Source: Pseudomonadota bacterium (GTDB lineage: Bacteria; Chloroflexota; UBA6077; JAJPGT01). From it: a stretch of DNA of 64,000 nt. Below are positions 28,059-38,055 of the stretch, piece by piece (positions within the stretch are counted from its first letter, which is position 1; every line of letters begins with the position of its first letter). The stretch is taken from NCBI GenBank assembly GCA_021325655.1, contig JAJPGT010000100.1, positions 105,289 to 169,288 of the forward strand, read 5' to 3'. The notes under the pieces were generated by a model. It was not told the origin of the DNA, did not search any database, and saw nothing but the letters and a program-made list of their open reading frames with translations. The translations under genes and the position numbers were made by a program.

Positions 28059-29303
28059 TCAGGTGCCCGGGGCGCGCCCCAGCACCAGGCTAGCGTTGAT
28101 GCCCCCGAAGCCGAAGGCCGTGGTGAGCACCCAGCGTGGCCGGCAGGCCAGGCCAGCGCCGCCGATCAGGGGGAGCCCCAGCCCCTCGTCCGCCCGCTCC
28201 AGGTTCAGGTTCGGTGGAAGCCAGCCCCGCTCCAGTGCCAGTGCCGCCAGCGCCGCTTCCAGCGCGCCGGAGGCGCCCAGCGGGTGTCCGTAGTAGCCCT
28301 TGGTCCCGCTCACCGGCACCCCCGTCGCGTGCTCCCCAAGCGCCAGGTGCAGCGCCCGCGCCTCGGCTGCGTCACCGAGCGGCGTGCTGCTGGCGTGGGC
28401 ATTCACATAGTCGATCGCGCTGGGAGGGATTCCGGCGTCGCGGAGGGAGAGGGTGATCGCGCGCGCCGCCTGCGTCCCGTCGGGCCGCGGGGCGGTCATG
28501 TGGTGGGCGTCGTTGGTGGTGCCGTAGCCGAGCACCTCGGCGTACGCCCGCGCCCCACGCGCCCGGGCGTGCTCGTACTCCTCCAGGACCAGCAGCGCCG
28601 CTCCCTCCGCCATGACGAAGCCGTCTCGCTCACGGTCGAACGGCCGGCTGGCGGATTCCGGGGTGTCGTTGCGGGTCGAGAGCGCCCGGATCAGCGCGAA
28701 CGAGCCGAACGTCAGCGGCGCCAGCGGCGCCTCCACCCCGCCGGCGAGCATCGCCGGGGTGTGGCCAGCCCGGATCAGGTGGAAGGCCTCGCCGATAGCG
28801 ATGGCGCCAGAGGCGCAGGAGTTCGCATTGGCCACGCTGGGACCCCGCAGGTCGAACGCCAGCGCGATGTTGCAGGGGGCCGCGCCGCCAAACACGGAGA
28901 GCGCGAGCAGCGGGCTGACGACGCCTAGCCCCTGCTCGAGGTAGCAGGCGTGCTGCTCCTCGGCGAACGCCAGCCCACCGAGCGCACTGCCGACGTAGAC
29001 GCCGAGCGATTCGCGGAGACAGACGGAGGGAGCCAGGCGGGCGTCGTCCAGCGCCAGGCGGGCCGCGGCGACGGCGAGCTGGGAGTAGCGGTCGAGCCGT
29101 CGTGCCTGGCGGGCATCCAGAAAGTCCCGCGGAACGAAGTCGTCCACCTGGCCGGCGATCCGAGAGCGGAACGGCGTGGGATCGAAGCGGGTCAGCGCGG
29201 TGATGCCGGAGCGACACTGGCGGAGGCCAGCCCAGAAGGCGTCGGCGCCGATCCCGATCGCGCAGATCGGCCCGACGCCCGTGATGACGACGCGGCGTCT
29301 CAC
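28059..29303 (-). CDS. Beta-ketoacyl-ACP synthase (FabF/KS-like)
   Basis: RRVVITGVGPICAIGIGADAFW, ANSCASGAIAIGEA (Cys), ALSTRNDTPESASRPFDRERDGFVMAEGA, NAHASSTPLGD, KGYYGHPLGASGALE. Confidence 0.9.
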   Translation of the reverse strand: MRRRVVITGVGPICAIGIGADAFWAGLRQCRSGITALTRFDPTPFRSRIAGQVDDFVPRDFLDARQARRLDRYSQLAVAAARLALDDARLAPSVCLRESLGVYVGSALGGLAFAEEQHACYLEQGLGVVSPLLALSVFGGAAPCNIALAFDLRGPSVANANSCASGAIAIGEAFHLIRAGHTPAMLAGGVEAPLAPLTFGSFALIRALSTRNDTPESASRPFDRERDGFVMAEGAALLVLEEYEHARARGARAYAEVLGYGTTNDAHHMTAPRPDGTQAARAITLSLRDAGIPPSAIDYVNAHASSTPLGDAAEARALHLALGEHATGVPVSGTKGYYGHPLGASGALEAALAALALERGWLPPNLNLERADEGLGLPLIGGAGLACRPRWVLTTAFGFGGINASLVLGRAPGT

Positions 29304-29764
29304 GGTGCCGCCCGCGCCGTCTGCCGCTCGGCCAGCGTCTTGATGGTGCCGAGGGTTCGGCCGGCGATCGCCGCCACGAACCACTCGCCGACCACCAGAG
29401 CGATCAGGCGATCGGGAACCAGCGGCCAGCGGGGCCAGAATCCGTGCCAGAGCGTCACCAGCGTTCCCCCCTGCCCATCCGAGGCGATGGTCCAGCGCAC
29501 CTGCATCCCGCTGGTCAGACCGGCCACGTGGCGAAACTCGATCTGGCCAGCCCATGGATCGAGCCGCTGGAGCGAGCGCCACCAGACCGGGATCCAGCCC
29601 CGCCGTGCCGCCATCTCCACCAGCCGCTCGCGCTCGCCATGCGCTTCGAGCACCCTGACCCAGCGGTAGTGTGGCAGCAGCGCCGGCCAGCGCTCGACCG
29701 CGGCGGCGAGAGCGAACACGAGCCCTGGCGGCGCCTGGATCTGGATCCGCTGCTCGGTCTCCAT
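29300..29764 (-). CDS. SRPBCC-fold protein (polyketide cyclase/aromatase-like)
   Basis: METEQRIQIQAPPGLVFALAAAVERWPALLPHYRWVRVLE...; GTGA overlap with KS gene. Confidence 0.75.
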   Translation of the reverse strand: METEQRIQIQAPPGLVFALAAAVERWPALLPHYRWVRVLEAHGERERLVEMAARRGWIPVWWRSLQRLDPWAGQIEFRHVAGLTSGMQVRWTIASDGQGGTLVTLWHGFWPRWPLVPDRLIALVVGEWFVAAIAGRTLGTIKTLAERQTARAAP

Positions 29765-29773
29765 GCGCGTCCT

Positions 29774-30979
29774 TCAGGGTCGGAGCAGCGCGGCCAGGTA
29801 GCCGGGACGGAGCACGGGCTCGGCCGGGCCGTAATCCCCCAGCGCGGCGCACAGCGCCTGAGCCAGCGCCCCACGGGTGCGCAGCCGCCGGAGTGCGTAC
29901 CCGGCCAGTGGCGGCCAGCATATGAACAGTTGCAGCAGCCAGGCGAGCCGCGCCTTAGCGCCGAAGGCGGCGTGGCGCTGCTGCTGGTAGGGCGCGAGAC
30001 GCGTCGCGGAGCAGTCGCCCGCGCGCAGCGCCGCGTCCGCCGTCTCCGCCGCCAGCTCGGCCCCGCGCAGCGCCAGGTAGATGCCGTCGCCTGTGAGGGG
30101 ATCGAAGAAGCCAGCGGCATCGCCGACGAGCAGCGCTCCCGGGGCGTAGGGGCGCGCCGTCCGCTGCCCCAGCGGCCCGATCCCCCGCGGCCGCTCCAGC
30201 CGGTGGGCGCCGCGCAGCCGCTCCCGCAACGCCGGGAAGCAGGCCACCAGCGCCTCGAACAGTGGCTCCAGCCCGCCAGCGCGCCGCGGCCCCGGCCCGA
30301 GCGCGGTGACGAGCGACACAGTGGCCAGCCCCCCACCCAGCGGCGTCAGCCCGGCGTAGGTCCCGGCCCCGAGATAGAGCGCCGCGGCGTGGTCTGGCGC
30401 TGGCACGTCCTGGTAGCGCGCGACCAGCCCCAGACGACGCGGCCAGCGCAGCGGGCGGGCGAGTCCCAGGTCGCGGGCGACCCGGGAGCGCACGCCGTCG
30501 GCGCCGATCACCAGCCGGGCCGCGACCCGGCGTTCGCCTTCGCGCTGATCCCGCGCCAGCACCCCGCGCGCGACCCCATCTTCAACCAGCACCCGGCGCA
30601 CCAGTACCCGCTCCCACACCTCGGCACCGCGCGAGCGGGCGTGCTCCACCAGCGCCGCGTCGAGCCGATCCCGCGGCAGCGCCAGGTTCGGCCGAGCAGC
30701 ACCCTCCGCGCCGTGCACCATCCGCCAGGTCGTGCCATCCGGAGCGTGGATCACAATGCCGTCCAGCCGCCGCAGCCCGGCCCGCTCGGCGGCTTCCAGC
30801 GCCCCGAGGCGTTCGAGCAGGACGGCCGCCTCCGGGCTGGTGTACTCGGCGCACACTTTCGGTCGCGGCAGCGCCGCCCGTTCGATCAGCAGCACATCGT
30901 GCCCAGCGTCCGCCAGCCACGCCGCCACCGCGGCCCCGCCCGGCCCGCCCCCGATGACGACCACCTCGCGCGACTCCAT
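29774..30979 (-). CDS. FAD-dependent oxidoreductase, geranylgeranyl-reductase family-like
   Basis: VVVIGGGPGGAAVAAWLADAGHDVLLIERAALPRPKVCAEYTSPEA, GADGVRSRVARDLGL, LLVGDAAGFFDPLTGDGIYLALRGAELAAE. Confidence 0.9.
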   Translation of the reverse strand: MESREVVVIGGGPGGAAVAAWLADAGHDVLLIERAALPRPKVCAEYTSPEAAVLLERLGALEAAERAGLRRLDGIVIHAPDGTTWRMVHGAEGAARPNLALPRDRLDAALVEHARSRGAEVWERVLVRRVLVEDGVARGVLARDQREGERRVAARLVIGADGVRSRVARDLGLARPLRWPRRLGLVARYQDVPAPDHAAALYLGAGTYAGLTPLGGGLATVSLVTALGPGPRRAGGLEPLFEALVACFPALRERLRGAHRLERPRGIGPLGQRTARPYAPGALLVGDAAGFFDPLTGDGIYLALRGAELAAETADAALRAGDCSATRLAPYQQQRHAAFGAKARLAWLLQLFICWPPLAGYALRRLRTRGALAQALCAALGDYGPAEPVLRPGYLAALLRP

Positions 30980-31169
30980 TGCCCGCCTCTGAGCGCGCTA
31001 CGCCCCGGAGCTCCGCACGGCTGCCCCCCGCTCGGCCCCCTGCTGCCAGCATAGCGCCAACGGCCCCGGGGCGCGAGCCAAGCGCTCGGGCGAGGCCTCG
31101 TGGCGAACTCGTCCCGCGGGCGCCGCGGTCCCGGCTGCGCGGCGTCCACAGCCGGCTATACTGCCAGCC

Positions 31170-32096
31170 ATGCGGGTCCTTGTTACCGGTGGCACCGGAC
31201 TGCTCGGAACCAAGGTCGTCGAGCTGGCGCAGCGGCGCGGGCTGGAGACGTTCTCCGCCGCCCGCCGCCCCCCCGCGCCAGAGGCGCCCCCGGCTCCGTT
31301 CATGCCGCTCGATCTCACCAATCGCGCTTCGGTGCAGGCGGCGTTCGAGCGCGTCCGCCCGAACCTGGTGATCCACACCGCGGCGATGGCGGACGTGGAC
31401 GCCTGTGAGCGGGAGCCGGAGCTGGCCTGGGCAGTGAACGCGGAGGGAACGACGTACGTGGCCGAGGCGTGCCGGGTCCACGACGCGCGCCTGGTCTATG
31501 TGTCGACGGATTACGTCTTCGACGGCACCGCTGGGCCGTATCGCGAGGAAGACGCCACCAATCCGCTCAATGTCTACGCCGAGACGAAGCTGGCCGGGGA
31601 ACGCGCGGTAGCGATGCTGCCCAACGCCATAACCGCCCGCACCGCGGTGCTCTATGGCTGGGCCCCGGGCATCCGCTCGAATCTAGTACTGTGGCTGCTC
31701 GACCGGCTGGCCCGCGGCGAGCCGGCGCCAGCCGCCACCGACCAGGCCGGTTCGCCGACGCTGGCTGACAACCTGGCCGAGATGCTCATTGCGCTGGCAG
31801 TCGGCCGGCAGACGGGAGTGTACCACGTGGCCGGGGCGACGATGACCGACCGCTACCGGTTCTGCCGCCTGGCGGCGGAGGTCTTCGGCTACGATCCGGA
31901 TCTGATCCGGCCGATCCGCTCCGCCGAGATCTCGCGCCCGGCGCGCCGCCCGGCCAACGTCGCCCTCGTCATCGACAAGCTCCGCCGCGATGTGCCGGAG
32001 GCGCGGCCACTCGCGGCGCGGGAGGCGTTAGAGGTGCTGCGAGGGCAGCTCACCGGGCGGCTGCCGCGGCCGCGCCTCCCGGATGGTGATCGATGA
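31170..32096 (+). CDS. rmlD: dTDP-4-dehydrorhamnose reductase-like NAD(P) epimerase
   Basis: [82 protein letters not shown]. Confidence 0.87.
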   Translation: MRVLVTGGTGLLGTKVVELAQRRGLETFSAARRPPAPEAPPAPFMPLDLTNRASVQAAFERVRPNLVIHTAAMADVDACEREPELAWAVNAEGTTYVAEACRVHDARLVYVSTDYVFDGTAGPYREEDATNPLNVYAETKLAGERAVAMLPNAITARTAVLYGWAPGIRSNLVLWLLDRLARGEPAPAATDQAGSPTLADNLAEMLIALAVGRQTGVYHVAGATMTDRYRFCRLAAEVFGYDPDLIRPIRSAEISRPARRPANVALVIDKLRRDVPEARPLAAREALEVLRGQLTGRLPRPRLPDGDR

Positions 32097-33706
32097 GCGA
32101 ACCGCCGAGCTCCATCCCTCCCGGGGATCGCGTGCCCGTTCCGGGTAGCGAGCGCGAGCCGCTGCCCGGCGCCCGTGTGGTCGGGCCAGCCCGTTCGGAC
32201 GAGCAGATCCAGGTAACGGTGCTCGTCCGCCGGCGCGAGCCGCCCGACCCACGGGCGGCGGCCGCCGCGACCGAGGCGGTGCCGCCACGCGCGCGTCGCT
32301 ACCTGACTCGTGCCGAGCTGGCCGCGACGCGCGGCGCCAGCCCCGACGACCTCGCCCGGATCGAAGCGTTTGCGCGAGCCAATGGGCTCGACGTGGTCGA
32401 GGTGAACGCCGCTCGGCGCAGCGTGGTGCTGGCGGGCACGGTGGCGCAGATGAGCCGGGCGTTCGGGGTTCAGCTCCTCCTTTATGAGTACCCGGGCGGC
32501 GTCTACCGAGGCCGGAGCGGGCCGGTCTTCGTCCCCGCTGACCTGGCCCCGGTCGTCGAAGGAGTGTTCGGCCTGGACGACCGGCCGCAGGCGAGCCCGC
32601 ACTTCCGCCGGGCGGACCGCGCCGCAGGCACGGTGCGGCCCCGAGCCGTCAGCCTCTCCTACACGCCACTGGACGTCGCCGCGCTGTACGACTTCCCAAG
32701 CGGGCTGGATGGCCGCGGCCAGTGCATCGCCATCGTCGAGCTGGGCGGCGGCTACACGACCAAGGACCTGGATGCGTACTTCAGCCAGCTTGGGGTGCCG
32801 CGCCCCACGGTGACCGCGGTTTCGGTGGATGGCGCCCAGAACCGCCCGACCGGGGATCCGAACGGCCCCGACAGTGAGGTGCTGCTGGACATCGAGGTCG
32901 CAGGGGCGATCGCTCCGGGCGCCCAGATCGCGGTGTACTTCGCCCCGAACACGGATCAGGGCTTCCTGGACGCCGTCACCACTGCCATCCACGATACCCA
33001 GCTTGCCCCTTCGGTGCTGTCGATTAGCTGGGGCAAGGCTGAGACGACCTGGACCGCGCAGGCGCTGCGCGCGTTCGACCAGGCATTCCAGGACGCCGCG
33101 GCGCTCGGGGTGACGGTCTGCTGCGCCGCGGGGGACGACGGCTCGCGCGACGGAATCTATGACGGCCGGGCGCACGTCGACTTTCCGGCCTCCAGCCCGC
33201 ATGTGCTGGCCTGCGGCGGGACCCGGCTGGAAGCGGCACAGGGGGCGATTACCCGCGAAACTGTCTGGAACGACGGGCCGGACGGTGGCGCAACCGGTGG
33301 TGGCGTCAGCGAGCGGTTCGGGCTGCCCGACTGGCAGGCTGGAGCGAGCGTCCCGCCGGCGGCCAATCCGGGCGGCGCGGTTGGCCGCGGGGTGCCGGAC
33401 GTCGCCGGCAACGCCGACCCGGAGACGGGCTACCAGGTGCTGATCGACGGCGAGCCCGGGGTCATCGGCGGCACGAGCGCAGTCGCCCCCCTCTGGGCCG
33501 GGCTCGTCGCTCGGCTCAACCAGCAGCTCGCCAAGCCGGTCGGCTTCCTGAATCCCCTGCTGTACGGCCCGCTGGCGGCAGCCGGGGCGCTGCACGATAT
33601 CACCAGTGGAAATAACGGCGCCTACGCAGCGCGAATCGGCTGGGACGCTTGCACCGGCCTGGGCAGCCCGGACGGCGCCAAGATCCTCCAGGGGCTGTCA
33701 CACTAG
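32093..33706 (+). CDS. S53-family (sedolisin/kumamolisin-like) serine-carboxyl peptidase with pro-domain
   Basis: Pro-domain-like [45 protein letters not shown] (E/D), [37 protein letters not shown] (Ser). Confidence 0.92.
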   Translation: MSEPPSSIPPGDRVPVPGSEREPLPGARVVGPARSDEQIQVTVLVRRREPPDPRAAAAATEAVPPRARRYLTRAELAATRGASPDDLARIEAFARANGLDVVEVNAARRSVVLAGTVAQMSRAFGVQLLLYEYPGGVYRGRSGPVFVPADLAPVVEGVFGLDDRPQASPHFRRADRAAGTVRPRAVSLSYTPLDVAALYDFPSGLDGRGQCIAIVELGGGYTTKDLDAYFSQLGVPRPTVTAVSVDGAQNRPTGDPNGPDSEVLLDIEVAGAIAPGAQIAVYFAPNTDQGFLDAVTTAIHDTQLAPSVLSISWGKAETTWTAQALRAFDQAFQDAAALGVTVCCAAGDDGSRDGIYDGRAHVDFPASSPHVLACGGTRLEAAQGAITRETVWNDGPDGGATGGGVSERFGLPDWQAGASVPPAANPGGAVGRGVPDVAGNADPETGYQVLIDGEPGVIGGTSAVAPLWAGLVARLNQQLAKPVGFLNPLLYGPLAAAGALHDITSGNNGAYAARIGWDACTGLGSPDGAKILQGLSH

Positions 33707-34025
33707 CGCACCGAGACCACAGCGCCACGCCGGCCCTTGCCACAGTCAGAGACGCAGCCCGCAGGGCGTCGGGTCTCCGTCGTGTGGGGTCGGGGCGAGC
33801 CAGCCAGGAGCCAGCGCGGGCGCGGGGTGTCGAAGATGCGCGAGCCGCACGCCTCCCGCTGGATTACCCTGGCGGTTCTTACCCGCCACGCCCCGCGGGG
33901 CGCGCGGGAGACAAAGGCGTGGAGGCTCTACGGCAGAGACCCGGCTGGCCTCCCCCTCGACCCCAGCGCGCCGGTTGCGTACGATGGTGAGCGGTCCCGC
34001 AGCCCGGGGCTGCGGAGTGGACCTG

Positions 34026-36368
34026 ATGCCGGGCGAGCATCTCACCAACCTGCCGGCCCCGCGCACGCGGCTGATCGGCCGTGAGGGTGACCTGGCCGCA
34101 GTGTTCGAGCTGGCGCTGCACGCCGAGGGCCGCCTGGTGACCCTGTCCGGCGCGGGCGGGTCGGGCAAGACCAGTCTGGCGCTCGAGGTGGCGCGGGCAC
34201 TGCTTCCGGCGTTTCCCGATGGCGTCTGGCTCGCGGAGCTCGCGTCGCTGTCCGACCCTGTTCTGGTGCCCGGGGCCGTCGCTGCGGCCCTCGGCGTGCG
34301 GGACCGGCCGGGCCGGCCGCTCGCCGAGGTGCTGGCGGAGTATCTGCAGCCGCGCACGCTCCTGCTGGTGCTGGATAACTGCGAGCACCTGATGGATCCC
34401 TGCGCGCAGTTCGTCGAGGGCCTGCTCTCGGCGTGCCCCGACCTGCGGGTCCTGGCGACCAGCCGCGAGCCCCTGCGCATCCCCGGTGAGGTCGTCTGGC
34501 GCGTGCCGTCGCTGGCCGTGCCCGACCTGCGCGGGCGGTACACCGCGGACGAGCTGGCTGGTTACGCGGCGGTCCGCCTGTTCGTCGAGCGGGCCCGGGC
34601 CGTCCAGCCCGCCTTCCGCCTGACATCCTCCAACGCCGCCGCGGTCGCCGAGGTCTGCGTCCGTCTGGACGGCATCCCGCTGGCCATTGAGCTCGCCGCC
34701 GCGCGGGTGCGCGCCTTCTCGGTCGAGCAGATCGCGGCGTACCTGGATGACCGCTTCCACCTGCTGACTGCCGGCCCACGGACGGCGCTGCCCCGCCAGC
34801 AGACCCTGCAAGCGACGGTGGATTGGAGCTATGCCCTGCTCTCGGAGCCGGAGCGGACGCTCCTGCGCCGGCTGTCGGTGTTCGCCGGCGGCTGGAGCTT
34901 CGAGGCCGCCGAGGCGGTGGCCGCGGGCGAGGGCATTCACGCTTACGCCATGCTCGATCTGCTGGCCCAGTTGGTCGACAAGTCGCTGGTGATCGCCGAC
35001 GAACAGCGTGGCGTCGTCCGCTACCGGCTGCTCGAAACCATCCGCCAATACGCCCACCAGAGGCTGCTGGAAGCGGGCGAGGCTGAGCGGACCCGGGATC
35101 GCCACCTCGCCTACTTCCTCAGGCTGGCGGAGGCGGCTGAGCCGAAGCTGCGTGGACCCGAGGCGCGCGCGGTGATGGACCGCCTGGAGGAGGAGCACGA
35201 CAATCTGCGGGCGGCCCTGGAATGGGCGCTGGCTCCGCCGGGCCGAGGCGACGCCGCGCTGCGGCTGAGCGGCGCGCTCGCCTGGTTCTGGTGGGTCCGC
35301 GACTACCACAGCGAGGGGCGCCGCTGGCTGGCCCGCGTGCTGGCAGCCAGCCCGGATCGGACAGCACCACGCATGAAGGCGCTCCATGGCGCGGGCTTCC
35401 TGGCGCACCATCAGCGTGACGCAGATGCGGCCCGCGCGTTGCTCGTGGAGAGCCTGGCGATCGCTCGCGAGCTCGACGATCGGTGGACGGTAGCGTGGAC
35501 GCTCCACTGCCTGGGTCGCGTCGCTTACTTCGACAATGACCCCCAGACTGCGCGCTCGCTGGGTGAACAAAGTCTCGCCGTCGCCCAGGCGATCAGCGAT
35601 CCGTCGCTGATCGCCTGGGCGCACCACCTGCTGGGGCTCGCGGCGTACATCGCGGCCGACGACGTGACGGCCCGCGCTCACTACGAGCAGAGCCTGGCGA
35701 TCCGGCGGAAGCTCGGGTTTGACGAAGGCATTGGTATCCTGCTCAGCCTCCTCGGCCTCGTCGCGATCCGCGAGGGCGATCTCGGCCAGGCCCACGCGCT
35801 ATCCAGGGAGGCGCTGATCATGGTTCAGGGCCTGCTCGGCCCCTGGGGCTTGTGCATGCCTCTGGCAGCCCTGTCGCGCATCGCGGCCGCGTGGGGTCAG
35901 CCGCTGCGAGCGGTGCGGCTCGGCGCCGCGGCGACAGCTTTGAGCGAGTTGTATCAGACACCGCTCATCCCACTATTCGAGCCGCCGCTCGCCGAAGGGC
36001 TGGAGCTGGCCCGGCGGGTCCTCGGCGAGGCGGTCTATCTACAGACCTGGACTGAGGGCACGGCGATGTCGCTCGACCAGGCCGTTGCCGAAGCGCTGGC
36101 CATCGAGGTTGCGCCGCCGGCCACCCAGCCGGCAGCCGGACCGGAGTCTCGGGGAGGCGACCCCTTTGGCGACCTCACCCCGGCAGAGGTCCAGGTGCTG
36201 CGCCTGCTGGCCGGCGGCCGCACAACGAAGGAGATCGCCGCCGAGCTGGTCGTCGCCGTCTCCACCGTGGATCGCCATATCACCCACATCTACGGTAAGC
36301 TCGGCGCGCGCAACCGGGCCGAAGCCACGGCCTTCGCCCTCAAGCACGGGCTGGCCGAAACCGAGTGA
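34026..36368 (+). CDS. LuxR-type transcriptional regulator with N-terminal ATPase and TPR-like region
   Basis: RLIGREGDLAAVF, TLSGAGGSGKTSLALEVA (Walker A), LLVLDNCEHLMD (Walker B), C-terminal LTPAEVQVLRLLAGGRTTKEIAAELVVAVSTVDRHITHIYGKLGARNRAEA. Confidence 0.93.
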   Translation: MPGEHLTNLPAPRTRLIGREGDLAAVFELALHAEGRLVTLSGAGGSGKTSLALEVARALLPAFPDGVWLAELASLSDPVLVPGAVAAALGVRDRPGRPLAEVLAEYLQPRTLLLVLDNCEHLMDPCAQFVEGLLSACPDLRVLATSREPLRIPGEVVWRVPSLAVPDLRGRYTADELAGYAAVRLFVERARAVQPAFRLTSSNAAAVAEVCVRLDGIPLAIELAAARVRAFSVEQIAAYLDDRFHLLTAGPRTALPRQQTLQATVDWSYALLSEPERTLLRRLSVFAGGWSFEAAEAVAAGEGIHAYAMLDLLAQLVDKSLVIADEQRGVVRYRLLETIRQYAHQRLLEAGEAERTRDRHLAYFLRLAEAAEPKLRGPEARAVMDRLEEEHDNLRAALEWALAPPGRGDAALRLSGALAWFWWVRDYHSEGRRWLARVLAASPDRTAPRMKALHGAGFLAHHQRDADAARALLVESLAIARELDDRWTVAWTLHCLGRVAYFDNDPQTARSLGEQSLAVAQAISDPSLIAWAHHLLGLAAYIAADDVTARAHYEQSLAIRRKLGFDEGIGILLSLLGLVAIREGDLGQAHALSREALIMVQGLLGPWGLCMPLAALSRIAAAWGQPLRAVRLGAAATALSELYQTPLIPLFEPPLAEGLELARRVLGEAVYLQTWTEGTAMSLDQAVAEALAIEVAPPATQPAAGPESRGGDPFGDLTPAEVQVLRLLAGGRTTKEIAAELVVAVSTVDRHITHIYGKLGARNRAEATAFALKHGLAETE

Positions 36369-36539
36369 GGGATTTCCCTCAGGTGCGCTCTCGACGCCTC
36401 CCGTAGCACCGAACGCAAGATCCCAGGTTTCTCGGATGGCGGCGGCGGGCGCCGCGCGTAGGCTGTGAGTGCGCCCAGAGGCCGGCCACGAGTCGGCACT
36501 CTGAGGCAGTTATCGAGCCCCCTGGGAGGGACACGCGAG

Positions 36540-37700
36540 ATGACAAGCTCGATTGCTACAGCACCTGCGGACGCGGGGCGGGCGCAGGGCACCGACTGGG
36601 TCGCCGTTGTGCGCGCGCTCGGCCCCGGCTTCGCGTCACGGGCCGCCGCGTATGACGCCAACGATTCGTTCCCCGGGGAGAACTATCAGGAGCTCAAGGA
36701 GCGGCGCGTCTTCGGCGCCCCGGTGCCCGCCGAGCTGGGCGGCGGCGGGGCCTCGCACCGCGAGCTGTGCGCCATGCTGCGCGAGCTGGGCCGCCACTGT
36801 GGCGCGACGGCGCTGGCGCTCTCCATGCACACGCACCTCGTCGCAACCATGGTGTGGCTGTGGCGCCAGGGCGCGCCGGTCGCGCCGCTGCTCGAACGTG
36901 TGGCCAAGGAGCAGCTCGTGCTGATCACCAGTGGCGCGTCCGACTGGCTCAACTCGAGCGGGACGGCCGAGCGGGTCGACGGTGGCTACCGCGTCACCGC
37001 GCGCAAGAGCTTCTGCAGCGGCTCGCCGATGGGCGACCTGTTGCTCACCAGCGCCCTGTACGATGATCCCGCCGACGGGCCCACCGTGCTGCACTTCGCG
37101 ATACCAGTGAAGACGCCAGGGCTGACGGTCCTCGACAACTGGCGGACGATGGCCATGCGCGCCTCCGGCTCGAACGACATCGTGCTCGACGGCGTGTTCG
37201 TGCCCGACGATGCCATCTCATCGCGCCGGCCGAAGGGCACCTGGACGCCGATCTTCAACGTGGCCAACGCCATCGCCGGGCCGATCGTCTTCGCGGTCTA
37301 CCTCGGCGTGGCGGAGGCGGCACGCGACCTGGCACTTCAGAAGGTCGCGCACAAGCGGAACGACCCGGATATCTGGTACCTGGTGGGCGAGATGGAGAAC
37401 GCGCTGGTTACCGGGCAGATGGCCATCCAGGGGATGATCGACGTGTGCGCCGACTACACGTTTGCGCCGGACCTGGCCGCCTCGAACGCGATCGTGATCC
37501 GCAAGACGATCGCGGTGCAGTCGCTAACACTCGCTGTCGAGAAAGCGCTTGAGGCGGTTGGGGGCGGAGGCATCTTCCGCGCCATCGGCCTGGAGCGGCT
37601 CGTGCGGGACATCCACGCCGCCCAGTTCCACCCGCTGCAGGCGAAGCGCCAACATCGCTTCACGGGGCGCCTGGCGCTCGGCCTCGATCCCGTCGGGTAG
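36540..37700 (+). CDS. Acyl-CoA dehydrogenase family protein
   Basis: FGAPVPAELGGGGASHRELCAMLRELGRHCGATALALSMHTHLV, TMAMRASGSNDIVLDGVFVPDD. Confidence 0.9.
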   Translation: MTSSIATAPADAGRAQGTDWVAVVRALGPGFASRAAAYDANDSFPGENYQELKERRVFGAPVPAELGGGGASHRELCAMLRELGRHCGATALALSMHTHLVATMVWLWRQGAPVAPLLERVAKEQLVLITSGASDWLNSSGTAERVDGGYRVTARKSFCSGSPMGDLLLTSALYDDPADGPTVLHFAIPVKTPGLTVLDNWRTMAMRASGSNDIVLDGVFVPDDAISSRRPKGTWTPIFNVANAIAGPIVFAVYLGVAEAARDLALQKVAHKRNDPDIWYLVGEMENALVTGQMAIQGMIDVCADYTFAPDLAASNAIVIRKTIAVQSLTLAVEKALEAVGGGGIFRAIGLERLVRDIHAAQFHPLQAKRQHRFTGRLALGLDPVG

Positions 37701-38055
37701 GGCCGGCGTCGGGTGTGCCGCCCTCGGCCTGGCCCGCTCGCGCCATCGCACGCCCGTCAGCCACGGCTGCGAGTACGTCGCGGGGCACCCGCGCGTCACA
37801 AAGGGAGTTCTCGCTGAGGCGGTTTGCCTCCCGTTCCGTCCGCGGGTGGGCTACCGCGAGGCTCCGCGGTTGGGACGAGGGCGAGCCAGGAGCAAGCGAA
37901 GCGGAGACCCGGGGCCTCGAAGGGGCTGCCAGCCCGGGCCAGGACTTGCGACAATGTTCTGTTACGTCCCGGCGCCCCGCTGAGGGCCAGTCAGGGCCCA
38001 GCCTGCTCTGGGACTGTCCCGTGGCGCGGTTACTCTGTAACGGAGAACGTCTGGC

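Noticed and set aside
31889-33595. 568-aa minus-strand ORF
   Set aside because: Antisense to the rmlD/S53 genes; composition artefact.
33707-34025. Extra coding region before the LuxR regulator (ORF opens at 33606)
   Set aside because: The family N-terminus begins at MPGEHLTNLPAPRTRLIGRE (34026); the upstream part has no protein-like features.
33879-35795. 638-aa minus-strand ORF
   Set aside because: Antisense to the LuxR-ATPase regulator, no recognisable motifs.
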